A DNA stretch of 64,000 nt from Gluconacetobacter sacchari (GTDB lineage: Bacteria; Pseudomonadota; Alphaproteobacteria; Acetobacterales; Acetobacteraceae). The notes under the pieces are model-generated. The model had not been told where the DNA came from, did not search any database, and worked only from the letters and a program-made list of their open reading frames with translations. Made by a program: the position numbers and the translations under genes. This document shows, in pieces, positions 52,366-60,870 of the stretch. The stretch lies in contig NZ_JABEQJ010000018.1 of the NCBI RefSeq assembly GCF_014174255.1, forward strand, positions 1 to 64,000, written 5' to 3'. The first letter of the stretch is position 1. The number at the start of each line of letters is the position of its first letter.

Positions 52366-54204
52366 ATGACAGACGACAGCACGCTGTATGACTCGATCAG
52401 GGAGTCAGGGCTCTTCGACGACGCCGCCTATATCGCCGCCAATCCAGACGTCGCCAGGAGCGGGATCGATCCGCTGCTGCACTACATCCGGCACGGCCAG
52501 CACGAGACCCGCCGCCTGCCCTTTCCGCAATTCGACGCCGATCGATATATCGCCGATTTCCGTCTGGAAACCGTGGAGGGCAACCCGTTTTTCGACCTGG
52601 TCGGTCGCAACAGGTACCGGCCCGACCACCCGACCGCCACCCTCTCGCCGTTCGAGATCTATCTCTACAATCTGCTTCTGCATCTCGATCTGTTTGACGA
52701 GAAATTTTATATCCGGACCAACCAGGATCTCAGGAATTCCGACCTTCCCCCCCTGGTCCATTACGTCAAGTACGGCATCCACGAGCTGACGCGAAACCCC
52801 AACCGGACATATAACAACCAGATCTATCTCCGCCAGTTCGGTCACGAGATCCGGCCCACGGAACCGTCCATCCTCCATTATATCCGCAACAATCTCGGCC
52901 GCGACTACTCCGATCGGGGCCTGCTTGAGAAATTCGATCGCGCGGCGCTTGCCCTCGCGACGCGGCGCCTGGAACAATTTCCTTTCTATTCCGACAAGGA
53001 TTATGAATTCCTCAATCGCGACATCGAGAATTCAACCCTTCTGCCCCACCAGCACGCGCTGCTCTACGGCCTGCCCGAGGGCCGCACGATCTTTTCGAAG
53101 ATGCGAATCGCCGAGATTCTGGGCGCGAAGATGGACGCCACCCCGACCTACCAGCCCGCGGGCCGCCCGGCCAGGAACCTGCCCACCCCGGGCAGCCTGG
53201 GCGTTTTCTACCATACCGGCGGCAATTGCTTCATCAGGGACATCGCCGAGGATCTCGTCTCCTATCTGCGATCCGCCGGCCTCAACGCCACGCTGGAAAC
53301 CGAGAAGACCCCCCTGCACGCAAAGCCCGAACTCTGCCTGTTCTGCGCGCCGCACGAGTTTTTCTTCCTCGACGGGGCGAAGCAATGGGAACGGGACGAT
53401 ATTCTCGGCTCGTCGCTGATGCTCAATACCGAGCAGCCGCAAACGCCATGGTTCAGCCGGGGCCTGATCTATCTCCTGATGTCCGCGGGCGTGATCGACT
53501 TCCTCTACCAGAACGTCGAATTTTTCGAGTCCGTCGGCATTCCCAGCTTCCATTTCGACCCGATCCCGGACAGCGCGCCGACGAGCATTCTGGAAAAGGA
53601 CCGCGTCGATCCGTTGTTTCGCGTCCTTCCCGACGATGCGAAGCACGATCCGCCGAACGGGGAACAGCGGCCTGTCGCCGCGCGCGGCATCGATGTCAGC
53701 TTTTTCGGCAATGCCTCCGCCCGCCGCGAGAAATTCTTCACCCGCAACGCCGCCATCCTCGCGGAGCGGACCTGCTTTCTCTACTACCGCAAGCAGCACG
53801 ACCCGATCCGGATGGAAGGCGCCAGCGAGATCCTGGCGCGCATGCCGTTCTATGTGGCCGAGAACAGCAAGATCTGCCTCAACATCCACCGCAATGACGA
53901 TCCGTATTTCGAATGGCACCGCATCATCAAGCAGGGCGCCGCCCGAGGCGCGGTGGTGGTCACGGAAGACTGCCTGCCGACGCCGCTTTATCGCAACGGC
54001 GTCCATTTCCTGACCGAGACCCCCCGTCATATGCCGCATCTGATCAACTGGCTGCTCGACACGCCCGACGGACGCGCGCGCGCGCAGCAGATCCAGGACG
54101 CCTGCCTTGGCCTCTTCCGCGACAGGAAGCTCCAGAAATCCAAGATCAACGATATTGCCGGGTTTATCGGCACCTTGTGGCAAAGGACCGCCGTCGATGC
54201 ATGA
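52366..54204 (+). CDS. Glycosyltransferase-like protein with NPDV-type N-terminal repeats
   Basis: A 612-residue protein. The first about 200 residues hold repeated units of about 45 residues of the form F-D-x-x-Y-I-x-x-N-P-D-V-x-x-[SG]-x-[DI]-P-L-x-H-Y (LFDDAAYIAANPDVARSGIDPLLHYIRHG; LFDEKFYIRTNQDLRNSDLPPLVHYVKYG). The C-terminal part (from about 277) has YHTGGNCFIRDIAEDLVSYL and NSKICLNIHRNDDPYFEWHRIIKQGAARGAVVVTEDC near 500, a pattern of CgeB/glycosyltransferase-family-1-like proteins. No classical GT motif is certain. It is the first of four tightly packed forward glycan genes and overlaps the next by eight bases. Confidence 0.72.
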   Translation: MTDDSTLYDSIRESGLFDDAAYIAANPDVARSGIDPLLHYIRHGQHETRRLPFPQFDADRYIADFRLETVEGNPFFDLVGRNRYRPDHPTATLSPFEIYLYNLLLHLDLFDEKFYIRTNQDLRNSDLPPLVHYVKYGIHELTRNPNRTYNNQIYLRQFGHEIRPTEPSILHYIRNNLGRDYSDRGLLEKFDRAALALATRRLEQFPFYSDKDYEFLNRDIENSTLLPHQHALLYGLPEGRTIFSKMRIAEILGAKMDATPTYQPAGRPARNLPTPGSLGVFYHTGGNCFIRDIAEDLVSYLRSAGLNATLETEKTPLHAKPELCLFCAPHEFFFLDGAKQWERDDILGSSLMLNTEQPQTPWFSRGLIYLLMSAGVIDFLYQNVEFFESVGIPSFHFDPIPDSAPTSILEKDRVDPLFRVLPDDAKHDPPNGEQRPVAARGIDVSFFGNASARREKFFTRNAAILAERTCFLYYRKQHDPIRMEGASEILARMPFYVAENSKICLNIHRNDDPYFEWHRIIKQGAARGAVVVTEDCLPTPLYRNGVHFLTETPRHMPHLINWLLDTPDGRARAQQIQDACLGLFRDRKLQKSKINDIAGFIGTLWQRTAVDA

Positions 54205-54985
54205 CAAGCCCTGGAAACCGCGGCCCGAGATCCTGTTCGAGCACGTCGCGCGCCGCCGGGGCACCAACCGTCACCATGTCTCGGTCATCGTCACCAACTA
54301 TCATTACGAACAGTATGTGGTGGCCTGCCTGGATTCGATCGCCGCGCAGACCCATGGCCCGCTCAGCCTGGTGGTGATCGACGACAATTCGAGCCGCGAC
54401 GCGTCCGTGACGACCATCATGGACTGGATGGCCGCCCACAAGCAGCGCTTCGTGTCGGCGCGATTGCTGCGCAACGTCATCAACCAGGGCCCCTCGGCAT
54501 CGCGGAACACCGCGATCGAATTCAGCCCGTCCGACACGGTCTTCATCATGGACGCCGACAACATGATCATGCCGTCGGCCATCGCCAAGCTTCATGCCTG
54601 CATGACCCGTTCCGGCGCCCAGGTCGTCTATTCCCAGCTTCTCGAATTCGGCACCCGCAACCAGATCGGCATGGCCGACCTCTGGGATGTCGAACGGATG
54701 TACAAGAACAACTATGTCGACATCATGGCCATGGTCGACAAATCCGCCTGGTCCCGGGTCGGCGGCTTCTCGCATATCGAAGAAGGCTGGGAAGATTATG
54801 ATTTCTGGCTCAAATTCATCGACCACGGCATCGACGTCGTCTTCCTGCCGGAAATCCTTTGCCAATATCGGGTCCACGAGGTCTCGCGAACCGCCACCGA
54901 GGCATTCAAATCCCACTACGACCTCGAGATCATCATGCGCTACCGCCACCCCAAGGCCCCGCTCCCGCTGCCGACGCGGGCATGA
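54197..54985 (+). CDS. Family 2 glycosyltransferase
   Basis: A 262-residue GT2 with VSVIVTNYHYEQYVVACLDSI at the start, nucleotide-binding VVIDDNSSRD, the metal-binding DxD as MDADN near 118, and GGFSHIEEGWEDYDFWLKF as the acceptor ED motif. Soluble, no membrane helix. ATG at 54197 overlaps the upstream gene; the stop overlaps the next ATG. Confidence 0.92.
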   Translation: MHDKPWKPRPEILFEHVARRRGTNRHHVSVIVTNYHYEQYVVACLDSIAAQTHGPLSLVVIDDNSSRDASVTTIMDWMAAHKQRFVSARLLRNVINQGPSASRNTAIEFSPSDTVFIMDADNMIMPSAIAKLHACMTRSGAQVVYSQLLEFGTRNQIGMADLWDVERMYKNNYVDIMAMVDKSAWSRVGGFSHIEEGWEDYDFWLKFIDHGIDVVFLPEILCQYRVHEVSRTATEAFKSHYDLEIIMRYRHPKAPLPLPTRA

Positions 54986-56433
54986 GCGCCATCATGAGCA
55001 CGCCGATCGGCTACAGTCATTGCAATCTTGATCTGAGCAACCAGAAACTCGCCCTTCTCGGGCTTGTGCAAACGGCCCTCGACCGAGGCGTCCACGCGAT
55101 CCGGCTGCCCGCCCTGGCTCCCTTTGTCTCTGGCGCGCCCGGCAACGCCGGCTCGCCGCTGGCCGAGACATGCCCCTTTGCCGATTATTACGACCTTGAT
55201 GCCCTGAAACGCTTCATGCGCATATTCGGTCTCGAGCTGATCGAAGACCCGGAAACGAATACCGAGGAACCATATGGCAGCTTCATGACGGGCGCCAGCG
55301 CCGTCGGCCTGTCCGGCGCACGCGGACTTGGCGCGCTCTATGGACATGTCTGCCAGTTCTTCTCCCACCTGATCCCGTCGATCCGCGTCGCAGAGACCCT
55401 CGCCACTTTCCGGAAGGAGGTGTACGATTCTCTCGCCATCAAGACTGCCCTGCATCTGTGCATCGACACGGACCTGTCGGAGGAAGCCGGCATCGTGGCG
55501 TGCGAGACAATCCTGCGCAAGGTCCAGTCCTGGCCCACCCTGGCCGAAACACCGATCTACGTCGCCTGTGAGGAGCAGACCCTGCCGGTCAGCAAGGAGA
55601 AGATCCGCCAGATGGCCAGAAACGGATATGGCCTGGATCTGGTCTGGAAGAGCGACCTCCTGACCGGGCAGGCACTGGCCGCGTGGAACAGTCTCGACCT
55701 TTCCCTGCTTGATTTCGAGACCGCGCTGGCTGCCAGCCTGTTCATCGGCAACAGCCACTCGACCTTCTCCAATCTGGTCTCGTTCGAGAAATTCTGTCGC
55801 GATCGAACAAATATCCAAAACCATGCCATCCATAACGGCCAGGAGGCGACCTTGACGCAGCGCCGTGACAACGGCGTGGAATGCGATCCGATCCTCGTCG
55901 CCACCTCCCTGCTGCAACGCCTGCCCCTGGTCCCGCTCGGCACGCACGATTGTCGCTGGCCCGCAGCGATCCACGCCCATGTCGCCGGATTCGGCGACAT
56001 GGAAAGCACGACAGCACCGGTACCCGGTCTGGCGGGCGGTGACCTCGTCGTCGGCAGTCCGCGCGACGACGGGCGGTGGATCTGCGGCATCGCAATTGCC
56101 ATCGAGGAAATCGCCGGCATCGCAATCGAATATCGCGTTCTGGACGATACCGGACAGTGGAGCGACTGGGTCGCGAACGGTGCCTTTGCCGGGTACCATT
56201 CAGATCACCGGGCCTTGCGGGGGGTCGCGATCCGGCTGGCGGGCCCCGCCGCGCTTCACTACGACTGTCTATATGGTGCCACATTCGCGGAATCGGACAC
56301 ATGCATCATGCGCGCTAACGGCGAGGCCTGCCAGTCCCCGGATCAGAGGGCCGTGACCTGCCTGCATGTCCTGTTTCGTCCAGCCTTCGGCGCATGCCCG
56401 CGCGCCTCCCGTTCCATGCCGACGATCCTCTGA
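54982..56433 (+). CDS. O-fucosyltransferase-like protein with C-terminal ChW-like module
   Basis: A 483-residue protein. The N-terminal about 330 residues resemble bacterial O-FucT/GT65-68-like enzymes: GYSHCNLDLSNQKLALLGLV near the start, IKTALHLCIDTDLSEEAG, and SLFIGNSHSTFSNL near 255 (the nucleotide-sugar G-N-S-x-S-[ST]-F-S motif). The C-terminal about 130 residues include YRVLDDTGQWSDWVANGAFAG and GVAIRLAG. That is the pattern of ChW repeats (G-x-W-x-x-W-V-x-x-G-x-x-x-G ... I-x-L) known from Gram-positive surface proteins. A paralogue with the same architecture lies at 60871-62283 on the other strand. Assignment is by pattern only. Confidence 0.7.
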   Translation: MSAIMSTPIGYSHCNLDLSNQKLALLGLVQTALDRGVHAIRLPALAPFVSGAPGNAGSPLAETCPFADYYDLDALKRFMRIFGLELIEDPETNTEEPYGSFMTGASAVGLSGARGLGALYGHVCQFFSHLIPSIRVAETLATFRKEVYDSLAIKTALHLCIDTDLSEEAGIVACETILRKVQSWPTLAETPIYVACEEQTLPVSKEKIRQMARNGYGLDLVWKSDLLTGQALAAWNSLDLSLLDFETALAASLFIGNSHSTFSNLVSFEKFCRDRTNIQNHAIHNGQEATLTQRRDNGVECDPILVATSLLQRLPLVPLGTHDCRWPAAIHAHVAGFGDMESTTAPVPGLAGGDLVVGSPRDDGRWICGIAIAIEEIAGIAIEYRVLDDTGQWSDWVANGAFAGYHSDHRALRGVAIRLAGPAALHYDCLYGATFAESDTCIMRANGEACQSPDQRAVTCLHVLFRPAFGACPRASRSMPTIL

Positions 56434-56446
56434 CAGCCGCGCTGCC

Positions 56447-59371
56447 ATGCCAGACAACGCCTTACCCTACCGATACTCCTGGGACCATTTTGATCTCGCC
56501 TGGATAAGGGATACCTATCCGGAAACCCGGGAGATCATTGGCGGCGACACGGCCGATATCGGCGATCTGCCGCGGCTTGCCGGACTCTGCGGCTACTCGC
56601 CCAATCCATATTTCGACGAACGCTATTATGTCGCGCGTTATCCTGACGTGCGCCAGGCCATCGACCAGGGGCGCTACCTGTCCGGATTCGATCACTACCG
56701 GAAGGCCGGCCATCGCGATCGAAACCCCCACTGGCTGTTCAGTGAACAATATTATGTCACCACCAATCCCGACATCGGCCGCCTGCTGCTCAACGACTCC
56801 AGCCTGCGCAACGGATACGACCACTACCTCCGCTTCGGCGATGCCGAGTTCCGCACCGGCTCATGGTTCTTCGATCCGCTCGAATATATAAAATCGACCA
56901 CGAACGAGATCATCCGGACCCCGTTTTCCCATTATCTTTTGCATCCTTCTGGATATTCCAACAGCGCGTGGTTCGATACCGACTGGTACATGGCCACCTA
57001 CCCGCAGGTTCTCGACGCCATCCGGCGCGGCGAATGGCGTTCGATCCTCCATCACTACCTGCACAACAAGAGTGACGGGCACTTCGACCCCTGCCCGTAT
57101 TTTTCCGAACGTTTCTATGTGCAGTCCAATCCGGACATTCGCGACGCCATCCTTTCCGGCCAATTCAACAGCGGATACGAGCATTTCCTCCTCTACGGAT
57201 TGAGGGAACGCCGTCAGCCGCACCCTGACGTCGATCTGGCCCGCTACGCCTGCGTCCCTGCCGTTCAGGAAGATCTGCGGAGCGGTCGCCGTCCGAATCC
57301 CTTCATCGCCTATTGCCGGGACAAGGGTGCCCCCCCCGATATCGACGCCATTCTCGAACAGACGGAAGACGCCACGAAATACGCGTTCGAGAAGAAATGT
57401 ACCGTCCTGTCGTTCAATGCCGCTCGCCGGCCGCTCGATTTCTCGCACGGACGGCCGGATGTCAGCGTCATCATCGCCCTGCACAATCATTTCGACATGA
57501 CCATCAATGCCCTGACGGCACTGCGCGCATCGCATGACGGAGGCATCCAGTTGATCCTGGTCGATGGCGGCTCCCAGGACGAGACGCGCGATCTGGAACG
57601 CTATGTCAGAGGGGCCACGATTCTGCGCCTCCCCGGCAATGTCGGCTTCGTTCGGGCGTGCAACGCCGCAATCGAGCATGTTGCCGCCCCCTTCGTCCTG
57701 TTCCTGAACAACGATACCGAAATCCAGCCCGGATCGATCGCGGCCGCCTTGCAGCATTTCCGCCGCCATTCTTCTACCGGAGTCATCGGAGCGAAGCTGA
57801 TTCGCACCAATGGATTGCTCCAGGAAGCCGGTACGATCATCTTTCGCGACGGTAGCGTCGCCGGCTATCTGCGAGGCAGACGCCCCGACAGTCCGGAGGC
57901 GAATTTCGTCCGTCGGGTCGATACATGCTCCGGCGCCTGCCTGTTCACCCGTACCGACCTCCTGCGTCGCCTCGGCGGCTTCGACGAAGCTTATATTCCG
58001 GCCTATTATGAGGAAACGGATTATTGCGTCCGGGTCTGGAAATCCGGATCCGAGGTCGTCTACGATCCGTCGATAAACGCCATCCATTACGAATACGGCT
58101 CCTCGGACCACACCTCCGGGGCAGGCTACATCAACCGCAACCGGCTGATCTTCAACGGCCGTCATACCGACTTCCTGGCGCGCAAGCTCGTCCGGTCCGA
58201 ACGCACCATCGCCACCGCCCGCTCCCCATTCCGGCCCGGTGCCCGGCGCATCCTGTTTGTCGAGGATCAGATTCCCCTCCGACAGTACGGCTCCGGCTTC
58301 ACACGCGCGAACGATATCGTCACGACGATGGCAATGGCGGGGCATGAAGTCACCCTCTTCCCGATTTTCAAGCCGCTGGTTCATCCAAGCCATCTTCATG
58401 CCGCCTTTCCCGACACGGTGGAGATCATATGGGACCGCGACCTGCCTGACCTGGAGCGTTTCCTCGCGCAGCGCGCCGGGCTTTATGATGTGATCTGGGT
58501 GTCCCGCACCCAGAATGTCCGCCGGCTGATCCCGGTGATCGAGCAAACGGCCCACCTGATGCCCCAAACCATGCTCGTCGCGGATACCGAGGCCGTCAGC
58601 GCGGTCCGCGACGAGCAGAAGGACCGGCTGCACGGCATGACCGACGAACAGATGCCCAGCCTGACGGAGCGTCTGCGCGCTGAGTTCGAATGTCTGTTCA
58701 TCGCCAGCCGAATCGTCGCCGTCAATGCCCGCGACGCCCGCCTGCTGAGCGACCACGGCTTCGCCGACGTTCGCGTGTTGGGCCACATGCAGACCCCCCG
58801 CCCAGGCGGCAGACCGTGGACCGAACGATCCGGCCTGCTCTTCGTCGGCGCGATCCATCATCGCGATTCACCGAATTTCGACGCCCTGGAGTGGCTGGTG
58901 ACACAATTGTGGCCGATGCTGGAACCCTTGCTACCCGACGATGCAAAACTGTTGGTGGCCGGCCATATCGGACCGGCAGCTTCGCTGGCCGGCCTGCCGC
59001 AATCGCCGCGCATCGTCTATCTCGGCGAACAGGCCGACCTAACGCAATTTTACGACAGCGCCCGGCTGTTCATCGCACCCACCCGCTACGCGGCCGGCAT
59101 CCCCTACAAACTCCACGAGGCTGCCGCACATGGCCTGCCAGCCGTCGCGTCCGACATTCTCTGCCGGCAACTGGACTGGGCCGATGGTGACGAGATTCTT
59201 TGGGCACGCGCGAACGACTCGACGGACTTCCTCCGCGTTATCACCAACGCGTACGACAATCCGACATTATGGGCCCGGCTGCGCTATAATATGCAGGCTC
59301 ACATCGCCATGGAGAACGATTATCGCCTCTATACCCGGCTGATCGAGGGGATTCTGACCTCGACCGGATGA
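56447..59371 (+). CDS. Repeat-bearing GT2-GT4 bifunctional glycosyltransferase
   Basis: A 974-residue protein. About residues 45-270 carry four to five NPDV-type repeats (FDERYYVARYPDVRQAIDQG, FSEQYYVTTNPDIGRLL, FDTDWYMATYPQVLDAI, FSERFYVQSNPDIRDAI), the same kind as in the protein at 52366-54204. A GT2 domain follows (VSVIIALHNHFDMTINAL near 338, LFLNNDTE near 420, YIPAYYEETDYCVRVW). A GT4-type C-terminal domain completes it (RILFVEDQIPLRQYGSGF near 600, LLFVGAIHHRDSPNFDALEWL near 795, ending APTRYAAGIPYKLHEAAAHGLPAV). It likely adds two sugars in succession to a polymer or protein. Confidence 0.88.
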   Translation: MPDNALPYRYSWDHFDLAWIRDTYPETREIIGGDTADIGDLPRLAGLCGYSPNPYFDERYYVARYPDVRQAIDQGRYLSGFDHYRKAGHRDRNPHWLFSEQYYVTTNPDIGRLLLNDSSLRNGYDHYLRFGDAEFRTGSWFFDPLEYIKSTTNEIIRTPFSHYLLHPSGYSNSAWFDTDWYMATYPQVLDAIRRGEWRSILHHYLHNKSDGHFDPCPYFSERFYVQSNPDIRDAILSGQFNSGYEHFLLYGLRERRQPHPDVDLARYACVPAVQEDLRSGRRPNPFIAYCRDKGAPPDIDAILEQTEDATKYAFEKKCTVLSFNAARRPLDFSHGRPDVSVIIALHNHFDMTINALTALRASHDGGIQLILVDGGSQDETRDLERYVRGATILRLPGNVGFVRACNAAIEHVAAPFVLFLNNDTEIQPGSIAAALQHFRRHSSTGVIGAKLIRTNGLLQEAGTIIFRDGSVAGYLRGRRPDSPEANFVRRVDTCSGACLFTRTDLLRRLGGFDEAYIPAYYEETDYCVRVWKSGSEVVYDPSINAIHYEYGSSDHTSGAGYINRNRLIFNGRHTDFLARKLVRSERTIATARSPFRPGARRILFVEDQIPLRQYGSGFTRANDIVTTMAMAGHEVTLFPIFKPLVHPSHLHAAFPDTVEIIWDRDLPDLERFLAQRAGLYDVIWVSRTQNVRRLIPVIEQTAHLMPQTMLVADTEAVSAVRDEQKDRLHGMTDEQMPSLTERLRAEFECLFIASRIVAVNARDARLLSDHGFADVRVLGHMQTPRPGGRPWTERSGLLFVGAIHHRDSPNFDALEWLVTQLWPMLEPLLPDDAKLLVAGHIGPAASLAGLPQSPRIVYLGEQADLTQFYDSARLFIAPTRYAAGIPYKLHEAAAHGLPAVASDILCRQLDWADGDEILWARANDSTDFLRVITNAYDNPTLWARLRYNMQAHIAMENDYRLYTRLIEGILTSTG

Positions 59372-59458
59372 ATAGGGCCACGCTCAGGTCAGAAAAATTT
59401 ATCTGCCGGCCTTTTTGTCAACTTGATATAATTTCGCGCTATATTCCCTCGCAACCCG

Positions 59459-60775
59459 TCAGTTCGCGATTTCATGTCCGAGCTTCAAGGGATACCAATG
59501 TCCGTGTTCATAGATGACTGGAACATGATCAGTGCTGTCGTTCAACATCATCCCTTCTTTGGCTGTCGTGATGCCAAGGATAGCCGTCCTGGATAAAGGC
59601 TGAAGTTGCATCGTTCCCTTCAAAACAAGGGAGCCGGTGTGGACCGACCCCGGGAGTACAATCGAACCGTCATCATGAATGGCCATTCGGACAGCATTGT
59701 TCGCCACGTATAGGAATCCTGCTTTCCTATCATAGAACATGATGTGCCGATTCTTGCCCTCCGCAGTACCGTCAGCTGACCAGTCCATGATACCGTCGAG
59801 CGGAAAACGGATCATCGCACCAGCCGCAACATTCATGTTGTTCCTGGCAAGTGCCAGGTCTATGAAGGCATTGTCATATGTTACCCGTGACGAACCGATC
59901 CCTGTATTAAAACGCGAATTGCTATCTGTTGTGAATTCAAAACCAGCTCCCACGACGTTTTGACACATTTCGGAGAAGGACCAGGTCACACTATTATCGA
60001 TTACAACGTCATTTGAATCCCAAGGGGGGGCTGACGCTCCGCTCCTCCCCGGCACGATAGCCTTGAAGATTCCACATTCTCCGCGAAAGCTTGCAGAAAT
60101 GGCATCAGAAGCAGAATATGACGTGAACGCCGACCAGGCGGGAACAGTCAGCGTTTTTGCAGACAGAAAGTAGAAGACCCGGTTTGATCGGCTGACATCA
60201 TATTGCGACACAGGGAGATCATCCCCATTCGCCATGATGTCGAATTCCATCCCCCATGTCTCGCCAACGGGTTGCGCGTGAGTCGTATCGGTGATCTGTC
60301 CGGCAAACCCCCAGACACCGTTGGTTCCACCCTTGACCACGCCGACCGCATAACCCTGGTCCAGAGCAGCCCCATTATTGGTCCCGTAACTGTAGAGATT
60401 CACATGTGTGCCGACGGTATTCCCGTTCGAACCCGAATGGGCATAAGCGGACACTTCGAGACCGGTAGAGCCTTCAGGGCCTTTATAATCGGTGTGCCAA
60501 TCGGTTGCCCAGTTATCGAGGGCCAACCGCATGATTGGCGCTTCCGACAAACCATGGTTCCATCGGCGCGCATAGGTCAGGGCATCAATCGAATAGGATT
60601 CCATAACATCGCCACTGGTGACGAATGGCGCAATAGTATTGTCGACGATCACGGGATCAAAAAAACGCCACAGCACGGTCTCACGGTTCTTTCTCGCTGT
60701 GGACAAAGGTGTGTCTGCATATGCGACGCCTAGAAACGCAAGCATAGCCAAGAGCAAGGCGAGTTTCCGTATCAT
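59459..60775 (-). CDS. Secreted tail-fibre-like protein
   Basis: A 438-residue exported protein with signal peptide MIRKLALLLAMLAFLGVAYA. The rest is a beta-rich sequence full of G, S, N and T, with phrases typical of phage tail-fibre or appendage repeats (GSTGLEVSAYAHSGSNGNTVGT, DGSIVLPGSVHTGSLVLKG, GITTAKEGMMLNDSTDHVPVIYE). No enzyme motif seen. Start taken at the ATG at 60775, not the upstream frame. It is the last gene of the reverse glycan strand and could be a secreted surface protein or glycan-binding target. Confidence 0.65.
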   Translation of the reverse strand: MIRKLALLLAMLAFLGVAYADTPLSTARKNRETVLWRFFDPVIVDNTIAPFVTSGDVMESYSIDALTYARRWNHGLSEAPIMRLALDNWATDWHTDYKGPEGSTGLEVSAYAHSGSNGNTVGTHVNLYSYGTNNGAALDQGYAVGVVKGGTNGVWGFAGQITDTTHAQPVGETWGMEFDIMANGDDLPVSQYDVSRSNRVFYFLSAKTLTVPAWSAFTSYSASDAISASFRGECGIFKAIVPGRSGASAPPWDSNDVVIDNSVTWSFSEMCQNVVGAGFEFTTDSNSRFNTGIGSSRVTYDNAFIDLALARNNMNVAAGAMIRFPLDGIMDWSADGTAEGKNRHIMFYDRKAGFLYVANNAVRMAIHDDGSIVLPGSVHTGSLVLKGTMQLQPLSRTAILGITTAKEGMMLNDSTDHVPVIYEHGHWYPLKLGHEIAN

Positions 60776-60870
60776 GTGATGAAAACGCTCTCGTTTGCAA
60801 CGCCGCCGTTTGCCAGTTCCTGAAGCAGCGCCTCGCCATTCCACTTCCATGCATCAATTTTCCAAAGAAT

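Noticed and set aside
52187-52369. A 60-codon frame before the glycan locus
   Set aside because: Basic, low-complexity translation from AT-rich promoter DNA, no ribosome site, and it runs over the start of the next gene.
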